From contig CM061064.1 of the NCBI GenBank assembly GCA_030762895.1, positions 243,695,909 through 243,759,908 on the forward strand: a stretch of 64,000 nt of DNA, given 5' to 3'. Below, in pieces: positions 8,820 to 19,199 of this stretch (its first letter is position 1; each line of letters opens with the position of its first letter). The position numbers and the translations under genes were made by a program. The stretch is from Sophora flavescens. Taxonomy: Eukaryota > Streptophyta > Magnoliopsida > Fabales > Fabaceae. The notes beneath the pieces are model-generated. The model was not told where the DNA came from and did no database searches. It was given only the letters and a program-made list of their open reading frames with translations.

Positions 8820-10790
8820 GGGAGAAGTCATGTTGAAGTCTTTTTATATAGTAAATAGGGTTCCAAAAGAAGGAACAAGATAACCCCACATGAGCTCTGG
8901 AAAATAGAAAACCCATTCTCAAATTTTTCAAAGTTTGAGGTTGTAGGGAAATAGTAAAAGTTCTTGAACCAGAAGAAATAAATTATGTGAATGGGGAATT
9001 GAATGTGTGTTCCCGGCTATGCTAAAATTAGAAAAGCACATAGATTCATGGTTATGGAATCTAGTGACTCATCCTGTTAATACAGTAATTGAGTTTAGGG
9101 AAGAATCTTTCAAGAAGATAAGTTTAACTCAATTCCAAGTCACAAGGATAATGTTCATAGTAATGCACATGATTCGAAAAGCAATGTATCCAATAAAGAT
9201 AATTTGGTGGGTTTAGAACTTAAGAGAAGTCAGAGAGCTAGAAAAGAGAAAACTTATAGACCAAAGTTTTTTGTGTTCCTTGTTGAAGGAACAAGTGAGT
9301 CATAGACGGTTATGGACCAATATATTATTATATTGAAAGTTATTTAGCAACATTTGAGGAGACAAAAAAGTCTCAAGATGTTACTTTCTGGAAGGAAGCC
9401 ATACAATAGAAAATTGATTCAATAAATGGGGAATAAAATTTGGAAGTTAGTAGACCTCCCACCTGGTTCCACAACAATAGGTGGTAAATGGATTTTCAAA
9501 AGGAAAATAAATGTAGATGGAACCATAGAAAGTTTAAGGCAAGACTAGTTTCTAAGGGATTTACACAAAAAGAGGGTATTGACTATTTTGATACATATGC
9601 ACCTATGGCAAGAATTGCTTCAATTAGAGTGCTGTTAGAACTGGGATCCATCTATAAGTTTGTCATCCATCAATTGGATGTGAAAATGCCATTCCTAAAC
9701 GGTGAATTAGATGAAGAGGTGTATATGACACAATTGAAGGGTTTGTGGTTAATAGTCAGGAAAAGAAAGTGTGTAAATTGAATAAGTCGTTGTATGGACT
9801 AGAATAAGATCCTAAGCGATGGGATCAAAAGTTTGATGCAAGTTGTGCTTGTTAAATATAAAATAAATAAATATGACAAGGGTATTTATAGTAAATTTCA
9901 TGGAGGAAAAGGGGTCATGATTTGTTTACATGTTGATGATATATTAATATTTGGTACTGATCTAGATTAGGTTGAAGAAACTAAGAGGTTCTTATCCAGA
10001 AAATTTGACATGAAAGGCTTAGGGGTAGCTGATGTGATTCTAGGAATTAGAATAATAAGAGATTGTGAGAATGTAGGTTTACCATAAACTCACTATGTAG
10101 AAAAAGTATTAAAAAAATTTTAATCACTTTGATTATCAACCTATCACTACTCCCTATGATCATAGCATTACTTTAGTACCAAACAAAGGTAGTCTAGTAG
10201 CACAACTTGAATACTCAAAAGTAATTGGATATTTAATGTATGCCACGACATGTACCCAGTCAAACATTGCATATGTTATAGGAGACTAAGTAGGTATACA
10301 AGTAATCCAAGAAAAGACCATTGGCATGTTATCCAAGAGTATTGAAATACTTGTTGGGGGCAATGAACTATAGTTTAAACTATAATGGTTATCCTTCAGA
10401 ATTAGAAGGATACACGGATGTCAATTGGGTGAATTATACAGAAAACCATGCTTCAACAAGCAGTTGAGTCTTCACAATTGGTGGGGGTGCTATTTCTTGG
10501 GGTTTCAAGAAATAAGACGGCATTACCGGTTCCACCATGACTGCAAAAATTTATAGCACTGGCAACAGGTAACAAAGAGATTGAATGGCTTAGAAATTTT
10601 TTGTATAAGATACCAATTTTAATGGTGCCAGTATCCATACAATGGGATAGTCAGTTAACACTATCAAGAGCATATAGCCAGGTTTATAATGGAAAGAAAT
10701 CTTGCATCCTATGACGAAAGGACTGACAAGTGACATGATGTGGAAAAACATCATTAGGGATGGGATTCAAGCCCATATCTACATGATCAC
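8820..10790 (+). pseudogene. Copia integrase-RT-RNase H remnant
   Basis: Recognisable pieces come in copia order. The integrase core end reads VNRVPKEGTR…PHELWK (about 8845-8905). RT reads KARLVSKGFTQKEGIDYFD, then MARIASIRVLLELGS and VIHQLDVKMPFLNGEL (9530-9710), then CLHVDDILIFGTDLD with the catalytic Asp pair (about 9925-9970). The RNase H region starts GYTDVNWVNYTENHAST (about 10410-10460). The tail before the 3' LTR ends near GMGFKPIY (about 10765). Dozens of stops and shifts make it inactive. Confidence 0.8.
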
Positions 10791-11341
10791 CAATGGTGGA
10801 AACCCAACTCACACTTGAGTAGCATCAAGTCTTGAGTTCAATGTGGCCAAAGTACGCTATGAGAGTGATTGCAAGTATTTGACGAATAGATACATCCCAA
10901 GGTTTAAAAGTACTTGGATACCATGAGGACAAAAGGAAAAGGGTGAGCTTTTGCTCTTAATGGACCTATAGCATATGTGTGCTGAGGTGCCCAACTTATG
11001 GGGGTGCTTTTGGTAAAGTCCATCTATATGAGAGTGAAGTGGGGCCGCTTCATAGAGTTGGGCATGACTCTGTAAGCTCTCATGAAAAGGATACAAGACA
11101 CAAGGCCTTACCAAATGTGTCACACTACCACGTCGTTCAATGGTACCGAGATTTCATGTGTAAGTCATGCACGCTTGTTCTAATGAATATTTGGTTCAAA
11201 GCTTGTCTACCAAATTATTCGGGGATGAGTGAAACCCATGGCTTACTAAGCAAAGGTTCAAATCCCCAAGATACCTTTGTCTGAAAGCATGTGATTTCCA
11301 GAATAATGGGATTTGGATTTATTTTGAAAATGGTGGGGGAT
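10791..11341 (+). other. 3' untranslated part and polypurine tract of nested copia
   Basis: There is no coding match. A B-box-like aggttcaaatcccc lies at 11249-11262, downstream of tggcttactaagc (11239-11251), another tRNA-like trace. The polypurine tract tggtggggga (11331-11340) abuts the 3' LTR. Confidence 0.55.
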
Positions 11342-12005
11342 TGTGAGAGATTTTCAAATTAAAGTAGCAACTTATTTAAGGTTGCGTGTTAACGGTTAAA
11401 TGAAAATAACGACTGCTTCCTTGCATCAATAATGGTCTTGGTTCAGTGGTATCAACGCATACCTTGCATCTATGGTGTATACGGCTTGATTCCCATTTGT
11501 GGCATTTTCAACGTTAATGTTTTTGAAAGTTTCTAAAACGTTTAAAATGGAAAAATTGCCATGTGAAGGTTCGAACTCGGTTCTACAAGAGAACTCGTTT
11601 CTACAAGAGAATGGGACGCGACCTCTAGCCACTAGGCCAACGGATATATTGTGTCTATTCATCGTCGTTACTGATACTTAAGTGTAGGATTTGACCATTG
11701 GCGAAACTCTTGGAGAGTTGTTTTCCTTCACCAAGAGGCATGATTAGGTCTATAAATAGAACCATCTGCATGCATTAAAAGAGGTGAAAAACTCAATCTC
11801 TCAACCATTCTTCACTCCAAATCATCTTCTTTTCTCCCTTATGCGCAGAGAGAGTTAAGGAGAATATTGTTTTGTAAACTGCCATAGAAGATACGATTGG
11901 TTTAGGGTGTGCAAACCAAGCCTAGTGTTCTTACACGCCTTGGAGATTGCGCATTACCATTGTTGTCTTCATCTTTGTCGCAAATCCATTCCCCATTTTC
12001 TAACA
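11342..12005 (+). repeat. 3' LTR of nested copia (664 bp)
   Basis: It matches the 5' LTR with the indels noted there, including the tRNA-like pair (about 11433-11510 and 11565-11645). It also carries an extra local duplication, ggttctacaagagaactcg / gtttctacaagagaatggg, not present in the 5' copy. It ends TTTTCTAACA before the right TSD GAAAC. Confidence 0.85.
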
Positions 12006-13424
12006 GAAACAACACTCTTCACTCACCTCTTCCTTCTCAATTTTCGACCAAACACACACACCCATTATCTCACCTCTTTTCTCCTCTTTTCTTCCATAAT
12101 CATCATGAAACAAACACCATTTTCCTCTATGAAGAGAGCTTGAAGCAGCTACACTTGAGAGCAAGGCGAAACAAAGTAAGATTAGGGAGGAAATTCTAAG
12201 GAAATCAACCTCCATCACTCTACTTCTACTCCTTGCTTATGTGAGTTTCCTTGGTTTAGTGCTTGGTAACCATAAATCCAAGTTTAGGAATTTTGATGCT
12301 TGCTTTTATTGTTAGATTTGGTACCTGCATGTTGATTATATGAAGTATATTGAGTGCATATTGATGATATAAATTATTTCAATTGCATGCATGCAATTTG
12401 TTTGTGAAAGTCCCAAATGATGTTACTGGTCAGAAACTCGTATAAACATATGTGCAGTATTTTGCTTATAATTATTTCTATAGGGCCTTGTTCGGTATGA
12501 TTGTTCTTTTTTTTGAAAACAGACCCGAAATTATACAAATTAGTCACTTGTTTTACTGTTTTACACTAAGTATTGATGAAGAAAAACCTGTTATAAGTTG
12601 GAGTATTGTAACTGTCCTGTTTTCTGGGTGCAGAAGCTTGCTTATTAAAACTGTAAGTTTTCGTAAACTGTATTCCAAAACTAAAATTTTATTTATAAAT
12701 TAGACTTATTTAACTTTCCACGGAGTGGTCTGTTGCCTAAATCCGGCTTCGTTTGGTATTTTAGTAAATTCATAGAAGTTGGCTGAAAACTGGAAATTTC
12801 TGCAGGTGTTGTTTATGTTTTAATTATTGTTAAACACTTGCATCCAATATTGATAAGCATCTTCTATTCGGTTGATTCGATTTAGAGTTAGGAAAGCAAT
12901 CGCAGAAGTCCTTTCAGATTGAAAGGCAAGTATAGAAGTCTTTTCGGTTAGGAAAGGCAAGCAAGTAAGTGCAAAGGAGGGGACAGCGAAGTTTTTTGCT
13001 GACAAAAACCCAAGGGATGTCCAAGTGTATAAAGTTTACTCATATTATGTATTGATGTTTATTGTTATTATACTTATGTGTGTTTAAAGAAAAACTGAGT
13101 TTTGCAGGAAAATCACTAAGATTAGTTATCTCGCTACTCATATTTGTTGTTTCAGATAAGAAATAGTAGAGCATCTCTACATTTCAAGGACTGCATGCAT
13201 TGAGGACTTTTGTAAAACTCCTTGTATAAGCTAGATTTAGTATGTAATATTAACTGGTTAATGCCATGGTTCGAAACTCGATTTCTTTTATTTTAGTGTT
13301 ATGGACATAATTTGTACTAACTAGAGACTTATGGCTTCCGCACTCTGTAGTTATCTACTTATGTATAACCTTCATGTGATACTTTATTCCTTACAAAACA
13401 ATGTAACATGGGGTATTACATTTA

Positions 13425-13436
13425 TGGTATCAGAGC
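13425..13436 (+). promoter_or_regulatory. Primer binding site of element B
   Basis: TGGTATCAGAGC, complementary to the 3' end of plant initiator-methionine tRNA, lies 4 nt after the end of the 5' LTR. This is the usual Tekay arrangement for minus-strand priming. Confidence 0.88.
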
Positions 13437-13561
13437 AGTTCAATCCAATTGGGCTGTGAATAATTAGTTTAGTTTTTTCTTACTTTTGGTTTCATTTTCC
13501 ACAATCTTATTATTTTGATATAAAGCATTAAGCCTGATCAACTTAATGTTTTGTACAATGT

Positions 13562-14443
13562 ATGCAGACAATGGAACGTGGAGCCAGAGGAAGAGGCCGT
13601 GGTAGACCACCTTTGAATCAACATCATGAGTATAAACCCGAACTTGGTAACGCTGAATGGATGACTATGGTAAATACCATGAGAGAACAAGCCAATGCCA
13701 CCACTCATCTTATTAACCATTTGGCTCAAGGAGGACTTGGCAATTTGGGAGCAGGTCCAGCACAACCTCCTGAAGATCCCAATCATAGCTGGAATGAGTT
13801 TAGAAAGAATCAACCGCCACTCTTTGCTGGAGGACTGGATCCCGCAGAATCACAATATTGGTTAAGGGAAATGGAAAAGATTTTTAATGTGGTGGTATGC
13901 ACTGAAGAACAAAAGACTGCTTTTTCCTCTCATTACTTGAAGGGAGAAGCAGAGAATTGGTGGAGAGGTGCCAGAGAGCGAATGATATCAACTGAAACAC
14001 CTCTTACATGGGAAAACTTCCAAACTATTTTTCTTGGGAAGTATTTTCCTAGAAGTGTGAGGAAGCAAAAAGAGTTAGAGTTTACTCGCCTTGTGCAAGG
14101 TGATATGTCCGTTGCTGAGTACACATCTAAGTTTGAAGAGTTGGCTAAGTACTCCCCACACTTGAGATATGCCCCAGATGAGGAGTGGAAGGTAACTCGG
14201 TATGAATTGGGGTTACGACCTGAGATTAGATGCTATGTTGGACAACTGGGAATCACTGAGTATGCCACATTGGTGGAGAAATGTCAAATTGTTGAAGCCA
14301 ATCTTATGATCATGCAAGAGGACCGTCAACTAAAGTGGCAAAAGAAAAAGGAGGAAGGCAAACATTCTCAACAGTTGAGGGTAAAGGGGAGTCTTGGAAA
14401 AGGAAAGCAAGTGCAAGTTTCAAAGCCGCCCAAGGGAACATGA
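13562..14443 (+). pseudogene. Element B gag (capsid part), cut by one in-frame stop
   Basis: The frame starts MQTMERGARGRGRGR; an Arg/Gly-rich start also opens the gag of the related element at 23818. The capsid homology follows: SQYWLREMEKIF, AENWWRGARERM, FLGKYFPRSVRKQKELEF, DMSVAEYTSKFEELAKYS and ELGLRPEIRCYVG, the usual retrotransposon gag pattern. The frame ends at TGA 14441-14443. The same frame continues past it through the zinc knuckles into pol, so this is a single nonsense change in a gag-pol frame rather than a natural gag end. The product would be nucleocapsid-like protein packaging element RNA in the cytoplasm. Confidence 0.88.
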
Positions 14444-16354
14444 TGTACAACGTGTGTCAGAAATCATAGAGGAGAATGTCGCATGGGTCAGAATGTATGT
14501 TACCACTGTGGACAGGCTGGACATATGTCTCCCACCTTCCCAGCTCGAAAACAAAAAGGAGTGGTTATTTCAGGACAGCCGACTAAAGGAAGGGTCTTCA
14601 CACTCAGTGGTAAGAAGGCTAAAGGTACAGACAGCTTGTTTGCGGGTACATGCTTTCTTAATCAAGAACCTTTAGTAGTACTTTTTTATTCTGGTGCCAC
14701 TCACTCTTTTATTTCATGTGAGTGTGTCTTGCGTCTAAATTTGTACTTATCTTCATTGCCATGTCCTTTAGTCGTGTCTACCCCAGCGGAAGGTAACGTA
14801 GAAACTTCTTTAGTTTGTGAGAAATTTTCCCTTGTGATTTTGGATAAATTGTTCCATGTTGACTTAATTTGTTTACCTTTAAGTGGTCAAGATATCATTC
14901 TAAGGATGGATTGGCTCTCCGCTAATCGGGTCACACTAAATTGCCAAGATAAAATCATTACCTTTCCTTCCACCATCATGGACTATAACAGTTCAACTTC
15001 CTTTTTAGTTGTTAGTGAGTCTCAACCAAGTCAATGCCTAGAAAGTGGGGGCACAGGTTTCATCAGTTTATTCTCTTCAAGTTCTAAGACAAGCAGTGAT
15101 GTAGCATCCATCCCCGTGGTAAGTGAATTCAAGGATGTGTTTCCGGAAGATGTGGTTTCCTTACCTCCAGAGAGGGAGATTGAGTTTTCCATAGATTTGG
15201 TTCCTGGCACGGGACCAATATCTATAGCACCTTATAGGATGTCACCCCTAGAATTAAAGGAACTCAAAGTCCAAATAGAAGACTTGTTGGCCAAGCAGTT
15301 TATCAGACCGAGTGCATCCCCGTGGGGCGCACTAGTACTATTGGTTAGGAAAAAGGATGGGAGCATGAGACTCTATGTAGATTACAGACAACTCAACAAG
15401 GTGACTATAAAAAATAAGTACCCACTTCCTAGAATACATGATCTGTTGGATCAACTTAGAGGAGCAGGAGTCTTCTCTAAAATTGATCTAAGGTCAGGAT
15501 ACCATCAAACAAGGATAAAGCCTAGAGATATACCAAAGACTGCGTTTCGGATGCGGTATGGACATTATGAATATTTGGTTATTCCGTTTGGTCTGACCAA
15601 TGCTCCAGTAGTATTTATGGATTATATGAATAGGATATTCAGACCTTTCTTACATAAGTTCGTAATTGTCTTCATTGATGATATCCTGATCTATTCTAAC
15701 AGTTCTAAAGAGCATGAAAGTCATCTTAGAATAGTGTTGCAGATCTTAAGAGAGAAGAAGTCGTTTGATAAACTGGAAAAGTGTGAATTCTGGATGACAA
15801 AGGTAAATTTCTTAGGTCATGTAATTTCACAAGAAGGAGTAGCGGTGGATCATAGTAAAGTAGATGTTGTTTTGAATTGGGAAAGGCCTAAGACCATTAC
15901 CGAAGTCAGAAGTTTCCTAAGACTAGCTGGATACTACAAGAATTTTATTAGGGGTTTTTATCAGTTGGCCTTGCCCTTAACCCGTCTGACTCGTAAAGAC
16001 CAACCTTTTGTGTGGACTACAGAGTGTGAAAAGAACTTCCTAGAATTGAAGACCCATTTAACTACTGCACCGGTACTAACTATACCAGACCCGGCTCTAG
16101 GATTTAAGGTTTACTGTGATGCGTCTTTAAGGGGTCTAGGATGTGTACTAATGCAAAATAGACAAGTGGTAGCCTATGCTTCCCGTCAACTAAGACCTCA
16201 TGAAGAAAATTATCCTACCCATGACCTTGAACTAGCTGCCATAGTATTCGCTTTAAAGATATGGAGACATTATCTTTATGGAGCTCGATTTGAAGTGTTT
16301 AGTGATCATAAGAGTTTAAAATTCCTCTTTGATCAAAGAGAACTAAATATGTGA
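14444..16354 (+). pseudogene. Element B zinc knuckles, protease, reverse transcriptase and RNase H
   Basis: Directly after the stop come CTTCVRNHRGEC and CYHCGQAGHMSPTF; the last zinc ligand Cys of the second knuckle is Phe. The aspartic protease site reads LFYSGATHSF, where the catalytic Asp of D-S-G is Tyr, so the protease should be dead. RT follows with KKDGSMRLYVDYRQLNK, PLPRIHDLLDQL, KIDLRSGYHQ and VIVFIDDILIYS, keeping the catalytic Asp pair. RNase H has VYCDAS, HDLELAAIVF and FSDHKSLKFLFDQ. The frame stops at TGA 16352-16354, where element A has CGA (661-670), so a C-to-T change at a CpG is the likely cause. Confidence 0.92.
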
Positions 16355-17157
16355 CAAAGGAGATGGATGGAGTTCCTTAAAGATTATGATTTTGAGTTAA
16401 AGTATCATCCGGGAAAAGCGAATGTGGTGGCAGATGCTTTAAGTAGAAAAAGTCTTCATATTTCCTTAATGATGGTACATGAGATGAAATTGTTGGAAGA
16501 TTTCCGCAATTTGAATTTAAATATGGCAATATGACGGGATAGCATCTTCTTGAACCACATTGAAATCTCTTACGATTTCAAAACTCAAGTTAAGCAGGCA
16601 CAACTAGTGGATGAGAAGTTGCAACCTGAAAAATAAAATCCTAGTTTCTAGAAGGCCAGAGATGGAGTTATCCTATTCCAGGAGAAGGTGTGCATTCCCA
16701 ATAATGGACAAATTAAAAGACAAGTTTTGGAGGAAGCACACAAAAGTGATTTCTCAGTACATCCTGGTTCCACCAAGATGTATCAAGATCTTAAACGAAT
16801 GTACTGGTGGCCAGGTATGAAAAGGGACATAGTAGACTTTGTCTCTCAATGTTTGGTATGTCAGCAAGTCAAGGTTGAACATCAAAGACCCGCTGGCATG
16901 CTTCAACCCTTAGAATTACCCATTTGGAAATGGGAAAGCATATCCATGGATTTTGTTATGGGTTTACCTCGTACGCAATCGGGTCAGCCCATTTCGTACC
17001 AGTTAATGCCTCCTACAACACAGTCAGGTTAGCTAAATTGTTCATAAAGGAACTAGTTAGGTTTCATGGTGTGCCAGCAAGTATTGTGTTAGATAGAGAC
17101 CCTAAGTTTACTTCTAGGTTTTGGAAAGCTTTTCACCAGGCCCTAGGGACGGGCTGA
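16355..17157 (+). pseudogene. Element B RNase H end and integrase N-terminal half
   Basis: The frame continues QRRWMEFLKDYDFELK and KANVVADALSRKS, meets a TGA (16532), a TAA and a TAG, then reads the integrase zinc region (VHPGSTKMYQDLKRMYWWPG, CLVCQQVKVEHQRP) and the first catalytic part (SISMDFVMGLPRT). Near 16975-16995 the sequence jumps to AHFVPVNASYNTVRLA in another frame. The DRLTK-type segment seen in element A (about 1336-1356) is missing, so a deletion of a few tens of bases with a frame change has removed part of the catalytic core. VLDRDPKFTSRFW (second Asp) follows. Confidence 0.88.
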
Positions 17158-17936
17158 ATCTTAGCACTACTTATCACCCTCAAACAGATGGTCAGACAGA
17201 AAGGACCATTCAAACCTTAGAGTATTTGCTGAGTGCTTGCACTTTGGAAAGTGGTGGGAGTTGGGATAACCATCTACCTTTGATAGAATTTTCCTATAAT
17301 AACAGCCACCACTCCAGCATAGGCATGGCACCATACGAGGCACTCTATGGTCGCAAATGTAGAACCCCTTTATGTTGGTCAGAAGTAGGAGACAAGGAAA
17401 TCCTTGGACCGGAAATAATCCAAGAAACTACGGAGAAAATTTGAATGATAAGGGATAAGTTGCAAATTGCTCAGAGTCGGCAAAAGAGTTATGCCGATCA
17501 AAGAAGAAGGCCTTTAGAATTTGAAGAGGGTGACCATGTGTTCTTACATGTAACCCCCACAATAGGCATTGGGAGGGTTGTCAAGGCGAAGAAACTAAGT
17601 CCTCGTTATGTGGGACCTTTTCAGATCCTTCATCGAGTCGGTCATGTCGCATATCAATTAGATTTACCTCCTTCTTTGTCGGGTTTGTATGATGTTTTCC
17701 ACATGTCACAACTCAAAAAGTACATTCCTAATCCATCCCAACCTTTGAGTTATGACACAATTCCTTTAAGGCCCAATTTAACCTTCCAACCTATGTCGAT
17801 TCAAGTTGTTGACCACAACCTGAAAACACCGAGGAATAAGACTATTCCAGTGGTGAAGGTTATTTGGGAAGGATCAACTCCTGAAGAGGCAACTTGGGAG
17901 CTCGAGGAGGACATGATAAAAGAATACTCCTAACTT
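17121..17936 (+). pseudogene. Element B integrase C-terminus and chromodomain-like tail
   Basis: In a shifted frame the core ends LSTTYHPQTDGQTERTI (glutamate region), FSYNNSHHSSIGMAPYEA and YGRKCRTPLCWSE. A TGA at 17442-17444 interrupts EKI*MIRDKL. The rest is open: SRQKSYADQRRRPLEFEEGD, YVGPFQILHRVGHVAY, DVFHMSQLKKYIP, and the tail TIPVVKVIWEGSTPEEATWE followed by LEEDMIKEYS. That tail is the chromodomain-like module of Tekay chromoviruses, thought to guide insertion to heterochromatin. The stop at 17934-17936 is the natural end. Confidence 0.9.
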
Positions 17937-17958
17937 TTTCACGAGTATGTTATAACTT

Positions 17959-17996
17959 AAATTTTGAGGACAAAATTTCTTGTAGGGGGTTAGAAA
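17959..17996 (+). promoter_or_regulatory. Conserved hairpin plus polypurine tract of element B
   Basis: AAATTTTG (17959-17966), AGGA loop, CAAAATTT (17971-17978) is a perfect 8-bp inverted repeat ending 18 nt before the 3' LTR. Compared with the sister elements, a C-to-T in the left arm is matched by G-to-A in the right arm, so pairing is kept. The purine run tgtagggggttagaaa ends at 17996. Confidence 0.82.
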
Positions 17997-19199
17997 TGTA
18001 ACATCCTTTCTCAAGAGTATCCTAGCTTCTATAACTTTATCATGGGTGTTTTGAATCCTTATATATTTCATAAATGTACAATCTATATTTGATTGATTAG
18101 TGAAGTAATAATTTTTGGTTTAGAGAAAGAATATAAATGTGTATTTATACCAAATGTATTGGGTTGATTAGTAGCACTCTAGAAATAGTCTAGGGTCACA
18201 TACCACCCTCACTTAGATTCATTCAAATTAAATGAACAATCATATTCCCTCTCATTTTGTGCATAAACATGTTTAACACAACCATTAATTTAAACCATAA
18301 TATTTACCTCTATTCAAAATCAACAAGTGACCAATGCCTATCAATGAAGTCTAACACTATTGGTTAAATGAATTCACATCCACCCTCTCAAGCTAGCATA
18401 CGGCCAGACCAAGTGGGTAGGGAGAGACACACTCCTTATTCTCTCGTTTTGCATCAAAACCCTTTCCTTTCCTCTTCTTACTCTCACTTTCAACCAAGCA
18501 CCCCTTTTCCCATCACAAGTTTGCATTTTCGGCCAAGCAGGGAGCTAAGGGCTGGACAACTCAACCATCATCTCATTCTTGCAGAAACAACACTCTTCAC
18601 CCACCTCTTCCTTCTCAATTTTCGACCAAACACACACACACATTATCTCACCTCTTTTCTCCTCTTTTCTTCCATAATCATCATGAAACAAACACCATTT
18701 TCCTCTATGAAGAGTGCTTGAAGCAGCTACACTTGAGAGCAAGGAGAAACAAAGTTAGATTAGGGAGTAAATTCTAAGGAAATCAACCTCCATCACTTTA
18801 CTTCTACTCCTTGCATATGTGAGTTTCCTTAGTTTAGTGCTTGGTAACCATAAATCCAAGTTTAGGAATTTTGATGCTTACTTTTATTGTTTGATTTGGT
18901 ACCGGCATGTTGATTATATGAAGTAAATTGAGTGCATATAGATGATATAAATTATTTCAATTGCATGCATGTAATTTGTTTTTGAAAAGTCCCAAATGAA
19001 GTTACTGGTCAGAAACCCGTATAAACATATGTGCAGTATTTTGCTTATAATTATTTCTATAGGGACTTGTTCGGTATGATTCTTGTTTTTTTTTTTTTTT
19101 GAAAATAGACTCGAAATGCTACAAATTAGGAACTTTTTTGACAGTTTTACACTGAGTATTGATGAAGACAAACTTGTTATAAGTTGGAGTATTGTAACT

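Larger units (their letters stand above)
6663..12005 (+). mobile_element. Decayed Ty1/copia element nested in the 5' LTR of B
   Basis: The element starts TGTGAGAG and ends TTTTCTAACA, with perfect 5-bp TSDs GAAAC at 6658-6662 and 12006-12010. The LTRs are 6663-7357 and 11342-12005, and a polypurine tract (tggtggggga, 11331-11340) precedes the 3' LTR. Internal order gag, integrase, RT, RNase H identifies Ty1/copia. Many stops and shifts show the coding part is old. No standard initiator-tRNA primer site directly follows the 5' LTR; a TGGTATTAGAGCC-like site appears instead at 7653-7665. Confidence 0.88.
6071..13420 (+). repeat. 5' LTR of element B, split by a copia insertion
   Basis: The two parts, 6071-6662 and 12006-13420, align collinearly with the 3' LTR parts 17997-19199 and 27282-28291. 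They share the motif path agcttctataactttatc, caagctagcatacggcc, and the terminal ggggtattaca. Removing the copia and one GAAAC copy leaves about 2.0 kb. The LTR supplies promoter and polyadenylation functions in this class. I did not identify the transcription start with confidence. Confidence 0.88.

Noticed and set aside
11909..12199. Overlapping frames of 60-96 codons on both strands at the copia/LTR B junction
   Set aside because: They span the copia LTR end and the TSD, so they are chance frames across an insertion boundary.
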